A stretch of 64,000 nt of DNA from Flavobacteriaceae bacterium (GTDB lineage: Bacteria; Bacteroidota; Bacteroidia; Flavobacteriales; Flavobacteriaceae): contig JAHEMZ010000001.1 in assembly GCA_024643385.1 (NCBI GenBank), forward strand, positions 62,001 through 126,000, given 5' to 3'. A program made the translations under genes and the position numbers. Positions 54,609 through 61,602 of this stretch are shown one piece after another. Each line of letters begins with the position of its first letter. Position 1 is the stretch's first letter. The notes below the pieces were generated by a model. It was not told the DNA's origin, searched no databases, and saw only the letters and a program-made list of their open reading frames with translations.

Positions 54609-56435
54609 ATGTCAGCACACGCACACGATTTAGCAGTAGATCACCACGACGATCACGGACATCATCACAAGGAGACGTTTGTCACTAAATATATTTTTAG
54701 TCAGGATCATAAGATGATTTCCAAGCAGTACCTCATAACCGGTCTGATCATGGGATTCATCGGGATTGCCATGTCGCTTTTGTTCAGAATGCAATTGGCA
54801 TGGCCGGATAAACATTTCACCATCTATGAAGTATTGCTGGGTAAATGGGGAGCCGACGGAGTTATGGATCCAAATATTTATCTTGCTTTGGTAACGATCC
54901 ATGGTACCATTATGGTATTCTTTGTGTTAACAGCAGGATTGAGCGGTACCTTCAGTAACTTATTAATTCCGTTGCAAATTGGTGCAAGGGATATGGCCTC
55001 CGGATTTTTGAATATGATTTCTTACTGGTTGTTTTTCTTATCCAGTGTGATCATGGTGCTCTCGTTATTTGTGGAAGCGGGACCTGCCTCTGCCGGATGG
55101 ACGATCTATCCACCGTTAAGTGCCCTGCCTCAGGCTATCCCCGGATCGGGAGCCGGAATGACGCTGTGGCTCGTTTCAATGGCGATCTTCATTGCTTCGT
55201 CTCTTTTAGGTTCGTTGAATTATATAGTGACCGTACTTAATCTACGTACGAAGGGGATGTCTATGACACGTCTTCCGTTGACCATCTGGGCGTTCTTTAT
55301 CACAGCGGTCATTGGGGTTGTTTCTTTCCCTGTATTGCTTTCCGCTGCTTTGTTATTGATTATGGATAGAAGTTTTGGAACCTCCTTCTTCTTATCAGAT
55401 ATTTATATTGCAGGGGAAGTGCTTCACAATCAAGGGGGATCCCCTGTGTTGTTTGAACACCTATTTTGGTTCTTGGGTCACCCTGAAGTATATATCGTTT
55501 TACTTCCTGCCTTAGGGATCACTTCTGAAGTAATTGCTACCAATTCCCGAAAACCTATTTTTGGATATCGTGCGATGGTGGCGTCAATTTTAGCCATTGC
55601 ATTCCTTTCAACCATCGTATGGGGTCACCATATGTTTATTTCCGGAATGAACCCATTCTTAGGGTCGGTTTTTACATTTACCACCTTATTGATCGCTATT
55701 CCTTCCGCAGTAAAAGCGTTTAATTACATTACCACCTTATGGAAGGGGAATTTACAGCTAAACCCAGCGATGCTGTTTTCAATTGGATTGGTGTCTACCT
55801 TCATCACAGGAGGACTTACAGGTATCATCTTAGGAGATAGTGCTTTGGATATAAACGTCCATGACACTTACTTCGTAGTAGCTCACTTCCACTTAGTGAT
55901 GGGTATTTCAGCGCTATATGGTCTTTTTGCCGGGGTATATCACTGGTTCCCGAAAATGTTCGAAGGGAAAATGATGAATAAAAACTTGGGGTATGTCCAT
56001 TTCTGGGTAACCGCTATAGGTGCCTATGGGGTTTTCTTCCCTATGCATTTTATCGGAATGGCAGGTTTGCCAAGACGTTATTATACTAATACGGCCTTCC
56101 CTTATTTCGATGATCTTTCCGATTTGAACGTAGTGATTACCATATTTGCCTTTATCGCAGCGGCTGCTCAGTTGGTGTTCTTGGCCAACTTCATCTACTC
56201 CATGTTCTACGGTAAAAAAGGACCTAAGAACCCATGGAAATCAAATACCTTGGAATGGACCGCTGAAGTAAAACACATTCATGGTAACTGGGATGGACCA
56301 ATTCCACATGTACATCGTTGGCCCTATGATTACAGTAAATTGAATAAAGATGAAAGTGATTATGTTGTCGCAGGACAAGATTTTACCCCTCAGACCTTGC
56401 CATTGCAGGATAATGAGGAAGAGATGAATCACTAA
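54609..56435 (+). CDS. coxA: Cytochrome c oxidase subunit I
   Basis: The 608-residue catalytic subunit has 12 membrane helices and all haem-copper ligands: His in VTIHGTIM (low-spin haem), HPEVYI (CuB His and covalent Tyr), WGHHMF (CuB His pair), and HDTYFVVAHFHLVMG (high-spin and low-spin haem His). The HPEVY Tyr and the surrounding residues mark an A-type oxidase that uses cytochrome c. The N-terminus is His-rich. It is the last gene before a strong terminator; subunits III and IV are not in this operon. Confidence 0.96.
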   Translation: MSAHAHDLAVDHHDDHGHHHKETFVTKYIFSQDHKMISKQYLITGLIMGFIGIAMSLLFRMQLAWPDKHFTIYEVLLGKWGADGVMDPNIYLALVTIHGTIMVFFVLTAGLSGTFSNLLIPLQIGARDMASGFLNMISYWLFFLSSVIMVLSLFVEAGPASAGWTIYPPLSALPQAIPGSGAGMTLWLVSMAIFIASSLLGSLNYIVTVLNLRTKGMSMTRLPLTIWAFFITAVIGVVSFPVLLSAALLLIMDRSFGTSFFLSDIYIAGEVLHNQGGSPVLFEHLFWFLGHPEVYIVLLPALGITSEVIATNSRKPIFGYRAMVASILAIAFLSTIVWGHHMFISGMNPFLGSVFTFTTLLIAIPSAVKAFNYITTLWKGNLQLNPAMLFSIGLVSTFITGGLTGIILGDSALDINVHDTYFVVAHFHLVMGISALYGLFAGVYHWFPKMFEGKMMNKNLGYVHFWVTAIGAYGVFFPMHFIGMAGLPRRYYTNTAFPYFDDLSDLNVVITIFAFIAAAAQLVFLANFIYSMFYGKKGPKNPWKSNTLEWTAEVKHIHGNWDGPIPHVHRWPYDYSKLNKDESDYVVAGQDFTPQTLPLQDNEEEMNH

Positions 56436-56453
56436 CTAGATCTTTTTTAAATT

Positions 56454-56489
56454 AAAACCCTTTTAAGTTAAACTTGGAAGGGTTTTTTT
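56454..56489 (+). terminator. Intrinsic terminator of the act-cox operon
   Basis: AAAACCCTT and AAGGGTTTT form a 9-bp stem with a 15-nt loop and a run of seven T. It is 18 bp past the coxA stop. Confidence 0.85.
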
Positions 56490-56515
56490 ATGGTGTTTTG
56501 GGAACAAACACTTTG

Positions 56516-56523
56516 TATATTTG
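56516..56523 (+). promoter_or_regulatory. -7 element directly before ruvB
   Basis: TATATTTG matches TAnnTTTG and ends 4 bp before the ruvB ATG at 56528. A TTTTG lies at 56496-56500, 15 bp upstream. If used, transcription would start at or within a few bases of the start codon. Confidence 0.5.
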
Positions 56524-56527
56524 TACT

Positions 56528-57550
56528 ATGAATGAAAACCTCGATCCTTCCGGTGAAAATCTTACCCCACAGGATTTAGACCTCGAAAAAAAATTGCGCC
56601 CGTTATCTTTTGATGATTTTAACGGACAAGATCAGGCGTTGGACAACCTTAAGGTATTTGTTCAGGCAGCAAATCTTCGCAGTGAAGCCTTGGATCATAC
56701 TTTATTTCATGGTCCGCCGGGATTGGGCAAAACTACATTGGCCCATATTCTAGCCAATGAATTGAAGGTGAACATCCGAGTGACCTCCGGACCTGTGCTG
56801 GATAAGCCCGGAGATCTGGCCGGCTTACTCACCAACCTGGAAGAAAGAGATGTACTTTTTATAGATGAAATTCATCGATTGAGTTCTGTGGTGGAGGAAT
56901 ATCTATATTCTGCCATGGAGGATTATAAAATAGATATCATGATCGAATCGGGTCCCAATGCCCGAACGGTTCAAATAAATCTGAACCCTTTTACCCTGAT
57001 TGGAGCGACTACACGTTCAGGTCTGTTAACGGCTCCTATGCGTGCCCGTTTCGGAATAGCTTCACGCTTACAATATTATACCACCGAAATATTGACGGGT
57101 ATTGTACAAAGAAGCGCGGGCATTCTAGACGTGCCCATATCCATGGAAGCAGCCATTGAAATTGCCGGCAGAAGCCGGGGTACTCCTCGAATTGCAAATT
57201 CACTTTTAAGAAGAGTGCGGGATTTCGCCCAAATTAAAGGGAATGGCAAAATTGATATTCAGATCGCTCGTTTCGCTCTGCAGCAATTGAACGTGGATAA
57301 ATATGGTTTGGATGAAATGGACAATAAAATATTGTTGACCATTATCGACAAGTTCAAAGGCGGACCGGTAGGGATCACTACATTAGCAACAGCCGTTTCT
57401 GAAAGTTCCGAAACGATCGAAGAGGTGTATGAACCCTTTTTGATCCAGCAAGGTTTTATTATCCGTACTCCGAGAGGAAGAGAAGTTACCGAATTTGCGT
57501 ATCAACATTTGGGTAAATTGAAGGGAGGAATTCAAGGGGGTTTGTTTTAA
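56528..57550 (+). CDS. ruvB: Holliday junction branch-migration ATPase RuvB
   Basis: RuvB is the AAA+ hexameric motor that moves Holliday junctions with RuvA. Motifs are [12 protein letters not shown] (Walker A), [10 protein letters not shown] (Walker B), [20 protein letters not shown] (sensor 1 and arginine finger region) and the C-terminal winged helix ([17 protein letters not shown]). The frame extends 18 codons upstream to 56474, but that stretch covers the cox terminator and promoter; the N-terminus [16 protein letters not shown] fits the family. This gives 340 residues. ruvA lies about 3.5 kb downstream, not adjacent. Confidence 0.96.
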   Translation: MNENLDPSGENLTPQDLDLEKKLRPLSFDDFNGQDQALDNLKVFVQAANLRSEALDHTLFHGPPGLGKTTLAHILANELKVNIRVTSGPVLDKPGDLAGLLTNLEERDVLFIDEIHRLSSVVEEYLYSAMEDYKIDIMIESGPNARTVQINLNPFTLIGATTRSGLLTAPMRARFGIASRLQYYTTEILTGIVQRSAGILDVPISMEAAIEIAGRSRGTPRIANSLLRRVRDFAQIKGNGKIDIQIARFALQQLNVDKYGLDEMDNKILLTIIDKFKGGPVGITTLATAVSESSETIEEVYEPFLIQQGFIIRTPRGREVTEFAYQHLGKLKGGIQGGLF

Positions 57551-57559
57551 CGTTTTTAT

Positions 57560-57630
57560 GGTCTCCCCGAGTGCAGTCGAGGGGTCTTTTGTGAGTTTTA
57601 AATAAAGGTCTCGACTACGCTCGACCAGAC
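57560..57630. repeat. Paired dispersed repeat (GTCTCGACTACGCTCGACC type)
   Basis: Two arms, 57560-57585 and 57607-57630, are related in inverted orientation: GAGTGCAGTCGAGGGGTC and the reverse complement of GGTCTCGACTACGCTCGACC. The same element occurs at 33389-33406 and 38345-38368. Lying just past ruvB, it could fold into a hairpin and act as a terminator. Confidence 0.75.
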
Positions 57631-57636
57631 AAATAC

Positions 57637-58563
57637 ATGCCTTCTTCAAAAAGCAAATATTCACAACTAATTAAAAACGAAGCCCAACGCTTGGGTTTTC
57701 TTTCCTGCGGAATTAGCAAAGCCGAATTTTTAGAAGAGGAAGCCCCTCGTTTGGAAGCATGGCTGAAAAAAGGGATGCATGGCGAAATGGCTTATATGGA
57801 AAACCATTTCGATAAACGATTGGACCCAACCCAACTGGTGCCGGGAGCTAAAAGTGTGATCTCTTTGTTGCTCAATTACTTTCCCGAAGCACAGCAGGAG
57901 GAGCATACCTATAAAATTTCTAAGTACGCTTTCGGAACCGACTATCATTTTGTCATCAAAGATAAACTCAAACAACTTTTAGAATTTATTCAAAGCGAAA
58001 TCGGAGAAGTCGATGGCCGTGCCTTTGTTGATTCCGCACCGGTATTGGATAAAACGTGGGCGGCAAAAAGTGGATTAGGTTGGATGGGGAAGCACAGCAA
58101 CTTATTGAGCAAGCAAGTAGGCTCTTTCTTTTTTATCGCTGAATTGATCGTTGATCTGGAATTAGACTACGATGTTCCGGTAACAGATCACTGTGGAAGT
58201 TGCACGGCCTGTATCGATGCGTGCCCTACCCAAGCTATTGTTCAACCTTATGTGGTGGACGGAAGTAAATGCATCTCCTATCTGACAATTGAATTAAAAA
58301 ACGATATACCCTCAGACTTCTCAGGTAAAATGGACGATTGGATGTTTGGCTGTGATGTTTGTCAGGATGTTTGTCCATGGAATCGCTTCAGCAAACCGCA
58401 TCGAGAACCACTGTTTAATGCGAAGCCTGAATTGCTATCTAAGTCCAAAAAAGAATGGGAAGAAATTACGGAAGAAGTATTTGACCAAATATTTCAAAAA
58501 AGTGCGGTAAAGCGCACCAAATATTCCGGGTTGATACGCAATATCAAGTTTTTAAAAGAATAG
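57637..58563 (+). CDS. queG: Epoxyqueuosine reductase
   Basis: QueG carries out the last step of queuosine synthesis in tRNA, reducing epoxyqueuosine with a cobalamin cofactor and two [4Fe-4S] clusters. The 308-residue protein has the N-terminal DUF1730 region ([21 protein letters not shown]) and the ferredoxin-like motifs [16 protein letters not shown] and [12 protein letters not shown]. The C-terminal HEAT-like extension of longer QueG proteins is missing, as in many Bacteroidota. The ATG follows directly on a dispersed repeat. Confidence 0.95.
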   Translation: MPSSKSKYSQLIKNEAQRLGFLSCGISKAEFLEEEAPRLEAWLKKGMHGEMAYMENHFDKRLDPTQLVPGAKSVISLLLNYFPEAQQEEHTYKISKYAFGTDYHFVIKDKLKQLLEFIQSEIGEVDGRAFVDSAPVLDKTWAAKSGLGWMGKHSNLLSKQVGSFFFIAELIVDLELDYDVPVTDHCGSCTACIDACPTQAIVQPYVVDGSKCISYLTIELKNDIPSDFSGKMDDWMFGCDVCQDVCPWNRFSKPHREPLFNAKPELLSKSKKEWEEITEEVFDQIFQKSAVKRTKYSGLIRNIKFLKE

Positions 58564-58595
58564 GGTTTAAAATTTTTTCGTTGCTTACAGTCCCT

Positions 58596-58603
58596 TACCT
58601 TTG
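58596..58603 (+). promoter_or_regulatory. -7 element upstream of maeB
   Basis: TACCTTTG matches TAnnTTTG and lies 20 bp before the ATG. The -33 region (TTTTTTCG) is only a partial match. Confidence 0.5.
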
Positions 58604-58623
58604 TGAGTCATTAGATTCACATT

Positions 58624-60924
58624 ATGAGCAAGCATAGCAAACGTAGAGAAGCATTGTTATATCATGCTAAACCTCGTCCCGGAAAGATTCAAGTTGTTCC
58701 CACTAAAAAATACGCCAGTCAGCGTGATTTATCCTTAGCCTATTCCCCGGGCGTTGCGGAACCTTGTCTGGAGATCGAGAAGGATGTAGAAAATGTCTAT
58801 AAATATACCAATAAAGGGAATTTGGTAGCGGTGATTTCTAATGGAACTGCCGTGTTGGGATTGGGGAATATAGGTCCTGAAGCCTCCAAACCGGTCATGG
58901 AGGGAAAAGGCTTGCTGTTCAAGATATTTGCAGATATAGATGTTTTCGATATTGAAGTCAACACAGAGGATATAGATGCTTTTGTAGCCACTGTAAAAAA
59001 TATAGCCCCCACCTTTGGTGGCATCAATTTGGAGGACATAAAAGCTCCGGAAGCTTTTGAAATTGAAAGAAGATTAAAGGAAGAGCTTGATATTCCTGTA
59101 ATGCACGACGATCAGCATGGAACAGCGATCATTTCTGCAGCTGCTTTGTTGAATGCCTTGGAATTGGCCGAGAAGGACATTTCAGAAGTGCGCATAGTGA
59201 TCAGTGGGGCAGGAGCAGCCGCGGTGTCCTGTACCCGTTTGTATATAGCCTTCGGCGCAAAACGAGAAAATATCGTCATGCTGGACAGTAAAGGAGTTAT
59301 TCGGGATGACCGTGATGATTTATCCCCCGAGAAATCGGAATTTGCCTCTCATCGGAAAATAGATACCCTGGAGGAAGCCATGAAAGACGCCGATGTTTTT
59401 GTAGGTCTTTCCATCGCGAATATTGTGACGCCAAAAATGCTGAACAGCATGGCGCCAAACCCTATCGTTTTTGCGATGGCAAATCCTGATCCTGAGATCG
59501 AATACAATACGGCCATTCATACCAGAAAGGACATCATTATGGCCACTGGACGAAGTGACCATCCTAACCAGGTAAATAACGTATTAGGGTTTCCATTTAT
59601 CTTTCGAGGGGCTTTGGACGTTCGAGCGACAAAGATCAATGAAGCTATGAAGATGGCTGCGGTAAAGGCGCTGGCCGACTTAGCAAAGGAACCCGTTCCT
59701 GAGCAAGTGAATATTGCGTATGGGGAAACAAAACTTCAATTCGGGAAGGAATACATCATCCCAAAACCTTTTGATCCCAGACTGATCGCTACCGTTCCAC
59801 CCGCTGTAGCAAAGGCGGCCATAGAGAGTGGTGTGGCTTTATCTCCCATTAAAGATTGGGATCGTTATGTGGACGATCTCAATGAAAGAATGGGAAGTGA
59901 CAATAAAATTGTCAAATTGTTGACCGATCGCGCCAAATCTAAACCGAAACGAGTGGTATTTGCAGAGGCTGATCACTTGGATGTGATGAAAGCTGCGCAG
60001 ATAGTCTTCGAGGAAGGAATCGCTATTCCTATACTACTGGGGAGAAAGGAAGTGATCGAGGAGTTGATGTTGGAGCTTGATTTTAACGAAGATATTGAAA
60101 TTATTGATCCTAAATCGGATGAACAAAGTGCGAAGCGTATCGAATATGCTGAAAAGTACTGGGAACGAAGAAAACGAAGCGGAGTGACGTTTTTTGATGC
60201 CAAGCGACTCATGCGAGAACGCAGCTATTTTGCTGCGATGATGTTGAATTTGGGTGATGCCGATGCCATGGTGTCCGGGTATGCAAGGTCATATCCAACC
60301 GCCGTGCGTCCGGTATTGGAAACAATTGGAAAGTATGACGGTGTTGATAAAGTCGCAACGACCAACTTGATGTTAACGAGCAAGGGTCCCTTGTTTTTTT
60401 CAGATACATCCATTAATATCGATCCAACCGCAAAGGAATTGGCGAATATTGCGCAAATGACGAATTATACCATGAAGATGTTTGGTTTGAAGCCGGTAAT
60501 TGCCTTGATTTCTTACGCCAATTTTGGATCTTCAAAAGACCCGCATGCATTAAAAGTTAGAGAAGCGGTGCAAATGCTGCATAAGTCTAATCCGGATATG
60601 ATAGTCGATGGTGAAATTCAAACCGATTTTGCGTTGAACGCGGATATGCTTAAGAACAAATTCCCTTTCTCCAAATTGGCAGGGAATAAGGTAAATGCTT
60701 TGATATTTCCTAACTTGGATTCGGCGAATAGCAATTACAAACTGCTGAAAGAACAAAAGGGGGTGGAATCAATTGGCCCTATCATGCTGGGAATGAAGAA
60801 GTCGGCACATATCTTTCAGCTAGGTGCCAGTGTGGAGGAAATGGTAAATATGACCGCTATTGCGGTCGTGGACGCCCAGCAAAAAGAAAAGAGAGAACTG
60901 GATAGAAAACGAAACAAAAAATAG
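58624..60924 (+). CDS. maeB: NADP-dependent malic enzyme with phosphotransacetylase-like domain
   Basis: MaeB decarboxylates malate to pyruvate and CO2, producing NADPH. The first 420 residues form the malic enzyme: SLAYSPGVAEPC, TNKGNLVAVISNGTAVLGLG (read in part), DDQHGTAIISAAALLNAL and the nucleotide-binding VISGAGAAAVSC. Residues about 430-760 resemble phosphate acetyltransferase (DADAMVSGYARSYPTAVRP, NKVNALIFPNLDSANSNYKLL in parts). In characterised MaeB proteins this part is regulatory, binding acetyl-CoA, rather than catalytic. It is 766 residues, full length. Confidence 0.96.
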   Translation: MSKHSKRREALLYHAKPRPGKIQVVPTKKYASQRDLSLAYSPGVAEPCLEIEKDVENVYKYTNKGNLVAVISNGTAVLGLGNIGPEASKPVMEGKGLLFKIFADIDVFDIEVNTEDIDAFVATVKNIAPTFGGINLEDIKAPEAFEIERRLKEELDIPVMHDDQHGTAIISAAALLNALELAEKDISEVRIVISGAGAAAVSCTRLYIAFGAKRENIVMLDSKGVIRDDRDDLSPEKSEFASHRKIDTLEEAMKDADVFVGLSIANIVTPKMLNSMAPNPIVFAMANPDPEIEYNTAIHTRKDIIMATGRSDHPNQVNNVLGFPFIFRGALDVRATKINEAMKMAAVKALADLAKEPVPEQVNIAYGETKLQFGKEYIIPKPFDPRLIATVPPAVAKAAIESGVALSPIKDWDRYVDDLNERMGSDNKIVKLLTDRAKSKPKRVVFAEADHLDVMKAAQIVFEEGIAIPILLGRKEVIEELMLELDFNEDIEIIDPKSDEQSAKRIEYAEKYWERRKRSGVTFFDAKRLMRERSYFAAMMLNLGDADAMVSGYARSYPTAVRPVLETIGKYDGVDKVATTNLMLTSKGPLFFSDTSINIDPTAKELANIAQMTNYTMKMFGLKPVIALISYANFGSSKDPHALKVREAVQMLHKSNPDMIVDGEIQTDFALNADMLKNKFPFSKLAGNKVNALIFPNLDSANSNYKLLKEQKGVESIGPIMLGMKKSAHIFQLGASVEEMVNMTAIAVVDAQQKEKRELDRKRNKK

Positions 60925-60979
60925 GACTTTTATCACCTATTTTAGTTTTGTCAAAACTGGCAGATGCAAATAATTGTAC

Positions 60980-60987
60980 TATATTTG
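60980..60987 (+). promoter_or_regulatory. -7 element upstream of ruvA
   Basis: TATATTTG matches the consensus and lies 23 bp before the ruvA ATG; the -33 region has no clear TTTG at the right distance. Confidence 0.5.
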
Positions 60988-61010
60988 AATCCTTAACCTT
61001 TTTTTAACAG

Positions 61011-61592
61011 ATGATTGCTCATATACAGGGAAGATTAGTTGAAAAAAATCCGACCGATGTAGTGATAGACTGCCATGGAGTGGGCTATTTTCTGAATATT
61101 TCGTTGCATACATTTTCTCAGCTCCCCGCCGATGAAAATGTAAAATTGTACACTCAACTGCTGATTCGAGAAGACTCACATACGTTGTATGGCTTTTCAA
61201 CCGTGGAAGAGAAGGAAGTGTTCAATTTGTTGATTTCTGTTTCGGGTGTTGGTGCAAGTATTGCAAGAACCATGCTTTCTTCCCTTACGCCGGAACAAAT
61301 TCGGGACGCTATTGTTTCCGAAGATGTGGTGACGATACAAGCGGTAAAGGGAATTGGAACCAAGACGGCCCAAAGAGTAGTTTTGGATTTAAAAGATAAA
61401 ATATTAAAAGTGTACGCAACATCTTCAATTTCTGCCAAACCAAGCAATACGAATCGAAATGAGGCGTTATCTGCATTGGAGACTTTGGGATTTATGAGAA
61501 AACAGGCTGAAAAAGCGTGTGATGCGTATTTAAAGGAAAACCCGCAAGCTTCGGTTGAAGAAATAATCAAACAAGCCTTAAAAAATTTGTAA
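61011..61592 (+). CDS. ruvA: Holliday junction protein RuvA
   Basis: RuvA binds four-way junctions and loads RuvB. The 193-residue protein has an OB-fold (MIAHIQGRLVEKNPTDVVIDC), tandem helix-hairpin-helix motifs (LLISVSGVGASIARTML; IQAVKGIGTKTAQRVVLDLKDK) and the C-terminal RuvB-contacting domain (NEALSALETLGFMRKQAEKA). The start codon is ATG followed by the usual IAHIQG strand. sprA follows 10 bp downstream, the order known from other Flavobacteriia. Confidence 0.96.
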   Translation: MIAHIQGRLVEKNPTDVVIDCHGVGYFLNISLHTFSQLPADENVKLYTQLLIREDSHTLYGFSTVEEKEVFNLLISVSGVGASIARTMLSSLTPEQIRDAIVSEDVVTIQAVKGIGTKTAQRVVLDLKDKILKVYATSSISAKPSNTNRNEALSALETLGFMRKQAEKACDAYLKENPQASVEEIIKQALKNL

Positions 61593-61602
61593 AGATTTGG
61601 GA

